Shown here: positions 48,347 through 58,376 of the stretch, in pieces
How the letters are laid out: every line of letters begins with the position of its first letter
Position numbering within the stretch: position 1 is the first letter of the stretch
Origin: Chitinophaga pollutisoli
GTDB lineage: Bacteria; Bacteroidota; Bacteroidia; Chitinophagales; Chitinophagaceae
Length of the DNA: 64,000 bases
Assembly (NCBI RefSeq): GCF_038396755.1
Contig: NZ_CP149822.1
Location: 5,300,001 to 5,364,000, forward strand
Direction of reading: 5' to 3'
Made by a program: the position numbers and the translations under genes
Notes under the pieces: model-generated
Databases searched by the model: none
Told to the model about the DNA's origin: nothing
What the model saw: the letters and a program-made list of their open reading frames with translations, nothing else

Positions 48347-50203
48347 TTACCAGCCTGGATTTTGTTGCATGTTCGGGTTATTGTTCACCTCGGATTGGGG
48401 AATGGGCAGCAGGTTATGTTTCTGCTGGAACACCCTTCTTTCCCAGACGAGGATTTTATACACGAAAGAACCGTCGGCTTTTTTGAGGATATCGTGCTCG
48501 TACACGGTTTTCTGCGTCTGTTCGCCGATGTTCCAGCGTCGGATGTCGAAGAAGCGGTGATCTTCGAACGCCAGTTCTATCCTGCGTTCGTTGCGGATGA
48601 ACTTGCGCAGCTGCGCCTGGCTGGCCGGATTCCAGCCGTTGTTGGCGAAAGTGACGGCCACGGAAGGCATGTCTGCCCGCGCGCGGATTTTGTCCAGCGC
48701 GGCGATGGCCTCGCTGCGGTCGGCGCCGTCGGGGAGGTATTCGTTCATGGCTTCGGCGTAGTTCAGGAGCATTTCCACGAAGCGGTACACGGGGAAGCTG
48801 TGGTTGGTTTGCCCTTGCACGCCGCTGTTGTTGATGGAAATGTTTTTCGGATCCATGAACTTGCGCAGGAACAGGCCGGTGTGGGCGTAGCCGTTGAGGA
48901 ACTCCTGCCCGAAGGATCCGTCTTCGCCCCGCCATGGGTTAAACGTGATCCCGCTGAACATGGAACCGTTGTACCAAAGTGAATGGTAGAACCGGGAGTC
49001 GCGGTTTGCGTATGGCTGCTGCGGATCAAATCCCGAAGCTGCGTTCACCAGGAACTGCCCGTTTCCGTCCAGTTTCGGCACGCCGTACTCGTCGGTCTGA
49101 TATACCGGGTAGCCGTCTTTGGTCTCGAAGCACGCGGCGTAGTTGTAGGTGGGAAGGGTGTAGGAAGCGTCGCCCGAGCGCTGCATGGCGCCGGGCAGTT
49201 GCCATTTATCGAGCTCGTTGGTGAGGCCTTTCCGGGCGTAACCGAGGATATATTCCGTATTCACCCGCGTGATGAATACGTTGAACCAGCCCATCGCTTT
49301 CATGGAACCGGGATAGGTGACCCGGGTGCCGAAATAGTTATTGGGCTCCGTTCTCACCACCAGGCTATACACCGGCGCGCCGTTTTCGTCGGTATGATCG
49401 ATCACGGCTTTTGCCGCCTCAGCCGCCGCGAGCCAGCGGTTGGCATCGTAGCCGCCCCACGACCAGGGGCTTTCGCTGCCGGAGGTGTTGCTGTTGAAGA
49501 GCGGGCTGGCGAGGTGCAGCATCACCCGGGCTTTCACAGCTTTGGCCATGCCGCTGGTCACGCGCATGTAGTCGCTGCCGGTTTGCCGCGCCGGCAGGTT
49601 GGCTGCCGCACGGTCGCATTCGTCGCTGATGAACTTTTGCATCTCGGCGAGGCTCGCGCGGCCGGAAAGCAATTCGGGGGAATCGCGTGTCAGCACTTTC
49701 GTGATCAGCGGCACGCTGCCGTACCAGCGAACGAGCTCCGCATAAAAATAGGCGCGCAGCAGCACGGCTTCGTACTTCAGGCGGTCGCGCACTTCAACGG
49801 AGTTCATATATTGCTCCGGGTCTATTGGCACATTGTCGATCTTGCTGAGGAAAAGGTTGCAGGCGCGGATGGCGGCGTAATAATCGGCCCAGCGCTTGAA
49901 CTTGTCGGGCATGCTGGTGGGATTGTAGGCGCCTACGTGTACGTTGTTCACCCATCCCCACCAGGGGCGCGATTCACCGTCGTCGGTGCAGGCGTCGAGA
50001 TACACGTTGTTATCCCAGCTGTAGGGGATGCGGCGGTAAATGTCCGTGAGGAATTCCTTGGTGTATTTGGCGTTGGTAAACACCCTTTCCTCATTCAGGT
50101 CGCCGGATTCCGCTTTGTCGAGCAGCCCCGCGCCGTCTTTGGTGCACGACGCGAGCGTGAGGAGCAGGAGGAAGTATGTCAGTTTTTTGATACTCGTTTT
50201 CAT
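48347..50203 (-). CDS. SusD-like outer-membrane lipoprotein (second pair)
   Basis: 618 residues with lipoprotein signal LTYFLLLLTLASCTKDG, N-terminal TPR-like SusD region (AESGDLNEERVFTNAKYTKEFLTDIYRRIPYSWDN) and the RagB/SusD C-terminus (FRNERRIELAFEDHRFFDIRRWNIGEQ), which is the family signature. Acts as the lid that captures glycan or peptide ligand for the SusC channel encoded 10 bp upstream. Ligand not predictable; no catalytic genes lie in the operon. Confidence 0.92.
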   Translation of the reverse strand: MKTSIKKLTYFLLLLTLASCTKDGAGLLDKAESGDLNEERVFTNAKYTKEFLTDIYRRIPYSWDNNVYLDACTDDGESRPWWGWVNNVHVGAYNPTSMPDKFKRWADYYAAIRACNLFLSKIDNVPIDPEQYMNSVEVRDRLKYEAVLLRAYFYAELVRWYGSVPLITKVLTRDSPELLSGRASLAEMQKFISDECDRAAANLPARQTGSDYMRVTSGMAKAVKARVMLHLASPLFNSNTSGSESPWSWGGYDANRWLAAAEAAKAVIDHTDENGAPVYSLVVRTEPNNYFGTRVTYPGSMKAMGWFNVFITRVNTEYILGYARKGLTNELDKWQLPGAMQRSGDASYTLPTYNYAACFETKDGYPVYQTDEYGVPKLDGNGQFLVNAASGFDPQQPYANRDSRFYHSLWYNGSMFSGITFNPWRGEDGSFGQEFLNGYAHTGLFLRKFMDPKNISINNSGVQGQTNHSFPVYRFVEMLLNYAEAMNEYLPDGADRSEAIAALDKIRARADMPSVAVTFANNGWNPASQAQLRKFIRNERRIELAFEDHRFFDIRRWNIGEQTQKTVYEHDILKKADGSFVYKILVWERRVFQQKHNLLPIPQSEVNNNPNMQQNPGW

Positions 50204-50213
50204 GATTGCTGTT

Positions 50214-53200
50214 TTACAAGGTTACTCTGACGCCCACGTTCCAGGTTCTCAGCTGGGGATAGGCTTTGCCGATCTCGCTGTCGGATTCAGGGTCCCAGTT
50301 CATCATTTTGTCCCAGGTGATGAGGTTGTTTCCGTTCACGAAAAAGCGGGCGCTTGACATGCGCATGCGCGACAGGAGCGGCTTGCGCAGGTTGTAGCCG
50401 ATCTCTACCGTTTTCAGCCGTACGTAATTCCGCGTATACAGCCAGTAAGTGGATTTGCGGTGGTTGTTGGTATTTTCCGTGGGGTGAAGGCGGGGATAAG
50501 TGGCTTTGTCCCAGCTGGAAGGATCATCGGGGTTGTACCTGCCGAGGTGATGGCGCATCACTTTCCCGAGCTGGCTGAATTCCCACACCGCGTCTTCCCT
50601 GAAATACATATCCGCCCCGCCCGCGCCCTGGAACAGCGCGCTGACGTCAAACCCTTTGTAGCTGCCGCCTACGGTGAGGCCGTAAATGAATTCCGGAACA
50701 ACTCCCTTGCCGATGGCGCCTTCATCGTAGCTGTCGATCAGCCCGTCGCCGTTACGGTCGGCGTACTTGATATCGCCGGGATACACCACGCCGTAGGAAG
50801 GAATGGGCATTTTGCTTTTGAGTACAGGGAAACCGCCTTCCAGTTGCAGCTGTCCGTTGGCATCCAGCTCGAAATCGTCCATGGAATACAGGCCGATGTC
50901 GGTCAGCCCGAAGTGCTGGCCGATCTGGCGGCCTTCCCTTTTCTGCCAGTCATACCGTTTGCCTTCTTCGTCAATCCGCTGGATAACGTTGCGGGCGAAG
51001 GTGAAGTTGCCTTTGAAGAAGTAGGTGAAGTCGCCTTTCTTGTCGTTGAACCCAAGCTCCATGTCAAAGCCTTTGTTGCGCACGCGTCCGAGGTTTTCGG
51101 GGGGCAGGCCCTGACCGTCTTTCCGGGTGTCGTTCTGGGGGTTGTTCATGCCGAACACGAGGGGGACGGAATAAGGGATGGCGAGGATGTCGCGGCGGTT
51201 TTCCGCGAAAACATCGGCCGTCAGGGTGATGCGGTTATCCCACATCCGCGCATCGAAACCAATATTGGATTTTTTCGCGCGTTCCCAGGTTACGAAAGCG
51301 TTGCCGGGCTGCCCTTCGATAATGCCCCTTTCTGAACCGGGCTGCTCGCCCCAGTAGATCCTCCAGCCGTCTTCGGCCGGTGCATAATTGTACCGTTGCT
51401 CGTAGAGATAGTTAAACTTCCCGATCCTGTCGTTGCCAATCTCGCCATATGAGCCTCTGATTTTCAGGTAGTTGACGAAATTATCCCTTCCCCAGAACGC
51501 TTCTTCGGAAGCTACCCATCCCAGCGAAACCGCCGGGAAAAATCCGTATCTCCGGCTGGGATCGAATTGCATGGAGCCGTTGTAACCGGCGTTCACTTCA
51601 AACAGGTATTTATTCCGGTATCCGTAAGTGGCGCGCCCCACCCAGCCCAGGTACCCCGTGGGGATCCTGGCTTCTTCAAACTGCTGGATCTGCTGGTACA
51701 GCACCATGGCCGTTACCGCATGATCGCCGAAGGTGCGGTTGTAATTCAACGACCCTTCGAAATGCTGCCGCCGGAAGCCTGGCTTCCGGTCTGTCGAAAT
51801 GGAAATTTCCGTGGCGTTTTTGTTGAGGAGGTACTGCCCGAAACGGGTGTACTCATACAACAAAGGCTTCTCCACGATGTCGCGCCGCGATTCGATGGAG
51901 CTGACGAAACCTACCAGCGTGCGGAACGACAAGCCCTTGGTTATCTTGTTCAGGTCTTGCTTGATGGTGAAAGCACCTTCCAGTACGTTCTTGTTGCGGT
52001 GGCGGTTGCCGAACTGCGAGAGCAGGGCATACGGCGACAACCGGCTTTCGTCGGAACGCCCGCCGATGCTGCCATCCGGGTTGATGTAAGATTGAAAATT
52101 CGGGGGCAGCCTTCTCAGTTTATCGAACAGGTCTTCTTCGAAGTTGGGCTGTTTCCTTTCCTCGAACCGCCCGGTCAGATCGAGCCCCAGTTTGAGCGTG
52201 GGGTTCACGGTGAAGTCGAGGTTGGAGCGGAAGGTCATGCGGTCGTACACCGTATTGGTCGGGTAACGGGAATTGCTGAATTCCTTGTACAGCCCTTCCT
52301 GGTGGAGGTGGTTGGCGGAGATAAAGTACGACAGCACCTCGTTGCCGCCTCTTACGCTCACATTCGACAGCTGCTGCCAGGAAGCCTTGCGCATGAAGTC
52401 TTCATAATAGTCATTGTCCGGGTGCGTGTACGGCGAGTTCTTCAGGCGGTAATGCTCGAGGTCGCTGGCGGTATATTCGGCTGGTTTGCCTTCGTTTTTC
52501 AGCGCTTCGTTGGTGAGCAGCGCGAAATCGTAGGAGCCGAGGTAATCGGGTTTGCGGATGGGTTGCTGCACGGCGGCCTGCGTCGAAATAGACAGTACCG
52601 GCCGGCCGGGGGCGCCGCGTTTGGTGGTGATGAGGATTACGCCGTTGGCGCCGCGGACGCCATACACCGCTGTGGCGGATGCGTCTTTGAGCACGGAGAA
52701 GGTCTCAATGTCGGTGGGATCGATCTGCTGCCATTCCCTTTCCACCCCGTCGACCAGCACCAGCGGCGCGGTAGTATTGGTGGTGGCCATCCCGCGGATG
52801 TAGATCTGCGCATCGTCGGCGCCCGGTTTGCCGGAGCCCATGACGGTTACCACGCCGGATACACGCCCGGCGATGGCGTTGGAAAGATTGGGGGTGGATG
52901 CGCGCTGCAGTTCTTCGGCTTTCACCTGGGAAATGGCGCCTACCACGCTGGCTTTCTTCTGTGTACCATAACCGACCACCACATAATCGCCGAGCTTGGT
53001 GGCGTCGGATTCGAGGGTGATGTGTACGATGGATTTAGCGCCAACCGTCACTTCCTGGGTCACATAGCCCACGTATGTGATTTGCAGCACGGGGGCGTTG
53101 CCGGTCAGCGTGATTTTGAACTCGCCTTTGGGATCGGTGACCGTCCGGTTGGAGGTGCCTTTCTCCGTGATGCCGGCGCCGATCAGGAGCTCGCCGGCGG

Positions 53201-53294
53201 CGTCCACCACCTTCCCGGTGATGGTTTTGCTCTGAGCCATCGCTGCCGGGATGGAAAAACAGAGCAGTATGAGGAACGTTAGTATTTTTTTCAT
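50214..53294 (-). CDS. SusC-like TonB-dependent transporter (second pair)
   Basis: 1026 residues: signal MKKILTFLILLCFSIPAAMAQ, carboxypeptidase-D-like regulatory domain (ITGKVVDAAGELLIGAGITEKGTSNRTVTDPKGEF), the SusC signature VVVGYGTQKKASVVGAIS, plug domain, and a long barrel ending LRTWNVGVRVTL. Imports substrate captured by its SusD partner. Start 53294 is the ATG at the signal peptide, 11 bp after the stop of the preceding SusD gene. Confidence 0.93.
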   Translation of the reverse strand: MKKILTFLILLCFSIPAAMAQSKTITGKVVDAAGELLIGAGITEKGTSNRTVTDPKGEFKITLTGNAPVLQITYVGYVTQEVTVGAKSIVHITLESDATKLGDYVVVGYGTQKKASVVGAISQVKAEELQRASTPNLSNAIAGRVSGVVTVMGSGKPGADDAQIYIRGMATTNTTAPLVLVDGVEREWQQIDPTDIETFSVLKDASATAVYGVRGANGVILITTKRGAPGRPVLSISTQAAVQQPIRKPDYLGSYDFALLTNEALKNEGKPAEYTASDLEHYRLKNSPYTHPDNDYYEDFMRKASWQQLSNVSVRGGNEVLSYFISANHLHQEGLYKEFSNSRYPTNTVYDRMTFRSNLDFTVNPTLKLGLDLTGRFEERKQPNFEEDLFDKLRRLPPNFQSYINPDGSIGGRSDESRLSPYALLSQFGNRHRNKNVLEGAFTIKQDLNKITKGLSFRTLVGFVSSIESRRDIVEKPLLYEYTRFGQYLLNKNATEISISTDRKPGFRRQHFEGSLNYNRTFGDHAVTAMVLYQQIQQFEEARIPTGYLGWVGRATYGYRNKYLFEVNAGYNGSMQFDPSRRYGFFPAVSLGWVASEEAFWGRDNFVNYLKIRGSYGEIGNDRIGKFNYLYEQRYNYAPAEDGWRIYWGEQPGSERGIIEGQPGNAFVTWERAKKSNIGFDARMWDNRITLTADVFAENRRDILAIPYSVPLVFGMNNPQNDTRKDGQGLPPENLGRVRNKGFDMELGFNDKKGDFTYFFKGNFTFARNVIQRIDEEGKRYDWQKREGRQIGQHFGLTDIGLYSMDDFELDANGQLQLEGGFPVLKSKMPIPSYGVVYPGDIKYADRNGDGLIDSYDEGAIGKGVVPEFIYGLTVGGSYKGFDVSALFQGAGGADMYFREDAVWEFSQLGKVMRHHLGRYNPDDPSSWDKATYPRLHPTENTNNHRKSTYWLYTRNYVRLKTVEIGYNLRKPLLSRMRMSSARFFVNGNNLITWDKMMNWDPESDSEIGKAYPQLRTWNVGVRVTL

Positions 53295-53305
53295 CTGTCT
53301 TGATT

Positions 53306-55096
53306 TTATTGCCAATCCGGGTTTTGGCGCATTTGCGGATTACGGTTCATTTCGATTTGCGGGATCGGGAAGAAGTAATGTTTCTTGTCGAACAGCTTCT
53401 GTTCCACCTGCACGGTCGGGTCATACGTAAATGAGCCATCGCCGTTGCGGGTGATTTCCACGCCGCGGATGAATTTCGGCAGGGTTTCGATCGTCATCCA
53501 CCGCCTTACATCGAAGTACCGGTGATCCTCAAAAGCCAGTTCTATCCTGCGTTCGTTGCGGATGAAATCGCGCAGGGTAGTTTGGTTCAGTGCAACGCCG
53601 CGGTTGGCCATCGCCGTTTCGACGGTGGGCATGCCCGCGCGCTCGCGTACGAGGTTCAGCGCCTGAACGGGCGTCAGTCCGCCGGACGCAGCCACATAAG
53701 AGGGCCCGCCAGCTTCGTTTCCGGCTTCGGCGAGGTTGAGCAGCACTTCCGCATACCGGAAATACACCCAGTTGTGATAAGTATTGCCGTTGCCCTGTGC
53801 GGGGTTTACGTTGGCGTAATCCATGAATTTGTTGAGGTAATATCCCGTTTCGGTTTTGGCGTTTCCGCTGGCATTCACACCGCCGGTGAAGATCTGGAAC
53901 GTGTAATTGTTCTGACCGGCGAAGCGGTTGTAACGCGCGCCGTTATAAATGATGCTGGCGTAGAACCGGGGATCGCGGTTGGCGTAGGGTGCAGCGGCGT
54001 GCGTGGCGTTGTTCCAGCTGAAAAGCGTGCCGTCCGCCATCTCATAGGCGTCCACGAGGTCCTGGGAAGGACAGGTGCCGCCTCTCGCGTTGGTAAACCC
54101 AGCCGGGAAGTTGTCGTTTTCCGTATCGCGGTTGGGCGTGCGCAGCCGGGCGAAGATAAGCTCGCGGTTGGTGGTGCCGGCGCCCCAGGCGTTGAAGAAG
54201 CTGGAATAGTTCGTTTGCCCGTTGGCGCCGGGTTTGTAGAGCGTATACCAGTTCAGGTTCACGACGTCCTGCGCGGCCTGGGCGGCAATCGCCCAGCGGT
54301 CGGCCACGGGCGTGGTGTAGGCCGTGAGGGAATCCGCGCCGGCGCGGTTGTAAAGCGGGCTGGCGGCGTACAGCAATATTTTCGCTTTGAGGGCCAGGCA
54401 GCTGCCCCTGTCTGCACGGCCCACTTCATTCGGCTCATAATAGGGCTCTTCGGGCAGCAGGGCAAACGCCGCGTCGCAGTCGCGAACGATGAAATCCACG
54501 ACCGACTTCACCGAGTTGCGGGGAATGAGCACATCTTCGGAAGCTTCGAACGATCGGTCCACGATCGGGATGCCGCCCCAGCGCTGGAAGAGGAACCAGT
54601 GGTGGAGGGCGCGAAGGAAGAGCGCCTCGCCCATCATGCGGTTACGGAAACGGTCGGTAACGGTGGAGGGCAAAAGATGGAGGTTTTTGATGGCGGTGTT
54701 GGCTTTGCGGTTGCCATGATAGCCGCCGTACTTCATCCAGGCGCCGATCTCACCCGCGCCGTCGCCCGCGCGCCAGTATTTCATGTTGGAAGGGTTCCAG
54801 TTGCCGGCGCTCATGCGCTGCGCAGCGGAAGGAACGGTTTTGTTGGTGGAAACGTGCATCGCTTCGTCGGTCGCGGAAGCCAGCATGGCGTTGCCGTCGA
54901 GCCAGTTGAAGGAATTGGACACGTCTGCCGGGAGGTCGGTGTAGGCGTTGTTGATGAAGAGCTCGGCCCGGCCGGAGTCGCTGAACACGAACTGGGCGGA
55001 TTTGAACTCCACCGGCACCACGTTCAGCGGTTTCATGCAGGATGCCGCCGCCAGGCAGATGGGTATGGAAAGTATCGTCAGGTTACGTTTTTTCAT
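53306..55096 (-). CDS. SusD-like outer-membrane lipoprotein (first pair)
   Basis: 596 residues. Lipoprotein signal MKKRNLTILSIPICLAAASCMKPL, SusD helical region (DSGRAELFINNAYTDLPADVSNSFNWLDGNAMLASATDEAMH) and C-terminal signature RDFIRNERRIELAFEDHRYFDVRRWM. Paralogue of the SusD at 48347 but clearly diverged. 10 bp from its SusC upstream and 11 bp from the second SusC downstream. Confidence 0.92.
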   Translation of the reverse strand: MKKRNLTILSIPICLAAASCMKPLNVVPVEFKSAQFVFSDSGRAELFINNAYTDLPADVSNSFNWLDGNAMLASATDEAMHVSTNKTVPSAAQRMSAGNWNPSNMKYWRAGDGAGEIGAWMKYGGYHGNRKANTAIKNLHLLPSTVTDRFRNRMMGEALFLRALHHWFLFQRWGGIPIVDRSFEASEDVLIPRNSVKSVVDFIVRDCDAAFALLPEEPYYEPNEVGRADRGSCLALKAKILLYAASPLYNRAGADSLTAYTTPVADRWAIAAQAAQDVVNLNWYTLYKPGANGQTNYSSFFNAWGAGTTNRELIFARLRTPNRDTENDNFPAGFTNARGGTCPSQDLVDAYEMADGTLFSWNNATHAAAPYANRDPRFYASIIYNGARYNRFAGQNNYTFQIFTGGVNASGNAKTETGYYLNKFMDYANVNPAQGNGNTYHNWVYFRYAEVLLNLAEAGNEAGGPSYVAASGGLTPVQALNLVRERAGMPTVETAMANRGVALNQTTLRDFIRNERRIELAFEDHRYFDVRRWMTIETLPKFIRGVEITRNGDGSFTYDPTVQVEQKLFDKKHYFFPIPQIEMNRNPQMRQNPDWQ

Positions 55097-55106
55097 TTTC
55101 AAGCTT

Positions 55107-57971
55107 TTAGAAGGTGACACTGATACCGGCGTTGATGATGCGCTGGATCGGATACAGCACGTAGTGGCTGGAGCGGGCTTCGGTGTCTACCAGGCCGGTG
55201 GACGACCAGGTGAAGAGGTTGTAGCCGCTGGCGTAGATGCGCGCATTGTCGAGCCGGATCTTTTCCGCGAATTTTTTCGGCAAGGTATATCCCAGTTCCA
55301 GCGTTTTCAGCCGTACCATGTTGCCATCGCGCAGCCAGTAGGTGGAAGTGCGCTGGTTGTTGGCTTTGTTGCTGAGGGAAAGGCGCGGATAAGTGGCGTT
55401 CGCCTGGCTGGAAGGATCTTCCGGATTGAAGCGCCCAAGGTGATGGTCGCGCACGGTGCCGTTGTCGTGGAATTCCCATACGGATTCGCCGGTGAGGCCC
55501 AGCTGCTGGCCGTTTTGGCCGGTGAACAGCAGGTTGAGGTCGATGCCCTTGAAACGGAGCCCCAGTCCCGCGCCGTATTGCAGCGTGGGGAAGTTCCCCT
55601 GGCCAAGGTATACTTCGTCGTATGCGTCAATCACGTTGTCGCCGTTCTGGTCTTTGTATTTGATGTCACCCGGACGAACCTGTCCGAACGTCTGCGTGGG
55701 GCTCGCGTCGATCTCGTCCTGGTTCTGGAACAACCCGAGGGCTTCCAGTCCGTATATGGCGTCGAGCGGGCGGCCGGTACGGGCCTGGTACGCGAAGCGC
55801 GGGATTTCCTCGCCGCGGTTGATCACTTTGTTTTCCGCGCGCGTCACCGTACCGAGGAGCGAAACCTCGAGGCCGCCGAACTGCTGGGTATACCGCAGCG
55901 ATGCGTCGAAGCCTTTGTTTTCGATGATCCCGATCGGGAAATCCGGGAAACGGATACCCATCAGATAGGGAAGGGCGGGCTGGATCATGATGTCGGTATT
56001 CTTTTCGTAGAAGTAATCAAACGTCACGTTCAGCCTGTTCTTCAGGAACACCGCATCTATCCCCACATTCGTTTTATGTACCTTTTCCCAGGTCACGTTG
56101 TCCAACGCGAAGGCCGTTTCGTTCCAGCCGCTGTAGCCCACCGACGTATACCCGAAATTCACGCCGCCGGCGCCTGCGTATTTCTGGAACCAGAGGAAAT
56201 ATCCCCCGATATCGTCGTTGCCGGTGATGCCGTACGAGCCGCGCAGCTTGAGGAAGTTGATCCAGGAATTATCCTTCAGGAAATTTTCTTCCGTCAGCAC
56301 CCAGCCCAGCGAAGCCGCGGGGAAGAAACCGAATTTGTGGCCGGGCAGGAATTGTTCGGATCCCTGATAACCGAAATTGAATTCGGCGAGGTAACGTTTG
56401 TTGAACGCGTAAGACACGCGCCCGTTGCCGCCGAGGTAAGCCCTGGGGATATTGGTGCCGTCTTCCGTGGAAATAATCCGCTGGTTCATCGCCACAACGG
56501 CAGACACGGCGTGGAGTCCAAACGTGCGCTGGTAGTTCAGCGCGCCTTCATAGTTGAGGATACGGCGGGTGGAAGGGTATTCCACGCCGGACGACATCTG
56601 CGAATCCGACCCGGTTTCCACGTATTTGATGCTGCCGTCAGGATTATATTCCACGTCGCCGCTGGGCTGGCGCAGGTCAAACACTTTGAAGCCTTTGCTG
56701 CGGTTGGTCACCATGTCGTACCAGCTGTCGAACGCCACGGTACCCTGCACGGAAAGTCCGGGGGTAATGAAGTCGAGCTCGTGTTTGGCGCGGAGCGTGG
56801 CAAACATGCTGCGGACATAATACAGTGAATACCCCTGCCGGTTCAGGAGGCCGTAAGGGTTGGCGGACCAGTCCTTCGTACCGCCCAGCTTGCCATCTGG
56901 CGTGAACACGGGGAAGGCGTTGGGTGGCGTTTTGTAGAGCGAGCGGAAAACGCGCAGCGCCGCGTCGCCACGGGCGCCGGGATAGGTACGCTGCTCTTGC
57001 CTGCCGGAGATATCGAGCGAAATGCCGAATCGTTTGTTCACATTCACATCGATGTTGGACCGGAGGGTGATCATGTTGAAGTCCGCATTGGTATTATAAG
57101 TATTGGCGGATTTGTCGACTTTATACAGCCCGCTGTTGCCGGTGTATCCTGCGGAAAGGAAGTAGCGGGCGTTTTTATTGCCGCCTTCCACGCTGGCGCT
57201 GTAACGCTGTTGCCAGGTGGATTTGTTCATGTATTGGTCGTACCAGTTGATGTCGGGGTAGAGGTAGCGGTCCATATCGGATGCGTAAATCCCCATCGAC
57301 GCGTTCTTGTATTTCTCCAGGTCGCTTTCGCTGTATCGCGGCGCATTCCCGTCGTTGGTGAGCGCTTCGTTGTAGAGTGTGGCGTAGTCGTACGAATTGA
57401 GGAGGTTGGGCTTTGTGGTAGGGGCCTTGACGCCGGCGCGTGCGTTGAAGGTGATCTTGATTTTGCCTTCCTGTCCGCGTTTGGTGGTGACGAGGATGAT
57501 GCCGTTGCCGCCCCGCAGCCCGTATTGCGCCGTAGCCGCAGCGTCTTTCAGGACGGTGATGCTTTCGATTTCGTTGGGATCGAGGAAGTCCATGCTCCGT
57601 TCGAATCCGTCGATGAGGATCACGGGGCTGTTGGTGCGGAAGGTGCGTTTGCCGCGCATCTGGAAGGTGGCGCTTTCGTCGCCGGGCTCGCCGTTGTTCT
57701 GCATGACGAATAGTCCCGACAGCAAACCTTGAAAGCGGTTTTCGTTGTTGATGACCGGCACGTTTTCTACGGAAGCGCCCCTGATCTGCGAGAAAGATCC
57801 CGTTACTTCCTGCAGCAGTTGTTTGCCGTTGAAAGTATGGATGCGAGTGGAACTGTCGGGCTTCTGCGCTGCGGCTGACAGCGAGAGGCTCAGGCAGATG
57901 ATGACCCCGATGGAAGCTCTCAGATACAAATGGTATTTGAGCAGGGCCATGCTGGATACTGATCTTTTCAT
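55107..57971 (-). CDS. SusC-like transporter without the carboxypeptidase-like N-terminal domain (first pair)
   Basis: 954 residues. Signal region with LYLRASIGVIICLSLSLSAAAQ. The protein goes almost directly into the plug: GASVENVPVINNENRFQGLLSGLFVMQNNGEPGDESATFQMRGKRTF, LIDGFERSMDFLDPNEIESITVLKDAAATAQYGLRGGNGIILVTTKRG. The beta-sandwich regulatory domain (K-G-x-V-x-D...) normal in SusC is missing, which accounts for the length being about 75 residues below its neighbour. Barrel and C-terminus (IQRIINAGISVTF) are complete. First gene of the SusC-SusD-SusC-SusD-lipoprotein operon, under the promoter region with the LacI palindrome. Confidence 0.9.
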   Translation of the reverse strand: MKRSVSSMALLKYHLYLRASIGVIICLSLSLSAAAQKPDSSTRIHTFNGKQLLQEVTGSFSQIRGASVENVPVINNENRFQGLLSGLFVMQNNGEPGDESATFQMRGKRTFRTNSPVILIDGFERSMDFLDPNEIESITVLKDAAATAQYGLRGGNGIILVTTKRGQEGKIKITFNARAGVKAPTTKPNLLNSYDYATLYNEALTNDGNAPRYSESDLEKYKNASMGIYASDMDRYLYPDINWYDQYMNKSTWQQRYSASVEGGNKNARYFLSAGYTGNSGLYKVDKSANTYNTNADFNMITLRSNIDVNVNKRFGISLDISGRQEQRTYPGARGDAALRVFRSLYKTPPNAFPVFTPDGKLGGTKDWSANPYGLLNRQGYSLYYVRSMFATLRAKHELDFITPGLSVQGTVAFDSWYDMVTNRSKGFKVFDLRQPSGDVEYNPDGSIKYVETGSDSQMSSGVEYPSTRRILNYEGALNYQRTFGLHAVSAVVAMNQRIISTEDGTNIPRAYLGGNGRVSYAFNKRYLAEFNFGYQGSEQFLPGHKFGFFPAASLGWVLTEENFLKDNSWINFLKLRGSYGITGNDDIGGYFLWFQKYAGAGGVNFGYTSVGYSGWNETAFALDNVTWEKVHKTNVGIDAVFLKNRLNVTFDYFYEKNTDIMIQPALPYLMGIRFPDFPIGIIENKGFDASLRYTQQFGGLEVSLLGTVTRAENKVINRGEEIPRFAYQARTGRPLDAIYGLEALGLFQNQDEIDASPTQTFGQVRPGDIKYKDQNGDNVIDAYDEVYLGQGNFPTLQYGAGLGLRFKGIDLNLLFTGQNGQQLGLTGESVWEFHDNGTVRDHHLGRFNPEDPSSQANATYPRLSLSNKANNQRTSTYWLRDGNMVRLKTLELGYTLPKKFAEKIRLDNARIYASGYNLFTWSSTGLVDTEARSSHYVLYPIQRIINAGISVTF

Positions 57972-58238
57972 AGCGTGAATGTTCAATTGATGGTATTAAT
58001 ACGTGTTCTGATTTCGGTTGAAAAGGGACGCAGATAGCCCATCCGCGCCCTGCCGGGGCGGTTGAAGGATGGATGATATGCATGTCCGGGCTGTGTCCTG
58101 GCACGGAGGCGTGTCAAGAAAATCGGTGCGTCACGGGACAGGAATAATACAGCGGTACAGGCTGGTTATCAGCTGGTGCAAGTCATGTGTTTCGTCATAA
58201 TAATTTACTGTTTCGAACGTGGTATTACTTTGTGGAAC

Positions 58239-58307
58239 TATATTTGCGACGGTTAACTTAGTCAAACTTATAACGCTAAATCGATTTTTTTACGGAAACG
58301 TTTCCGT
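58239..58307 (+). promoter_or_regulatory. Promoter and LacI-type operator between SusCD operon and its regulator
   Basis: TATATTTG (58239-58246) is a perfect TAnnTTTG -7 element facing the lacI-type gene. ACGGAAACGTTTCCGT (58292-58307) is a 16-bp perfect palindrome of the LacI/CcpA type with the central CG that the hinge helices intercalate. It lies downstream of the inferred transcription start of the regulator gene, so binding should repress it; an effect on the divergent SusC gene, starting at 57971, is likely. The rest of 57972-58376 shows no other feature. Confidence 0.75.
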
Positions 58308-58376
58308 GAAAAGCGGGTTGTTTTGCGTAACATGTCGTTGGAAAAGCGTTATTTTATAAGAGGTTCGAGCAGATTC

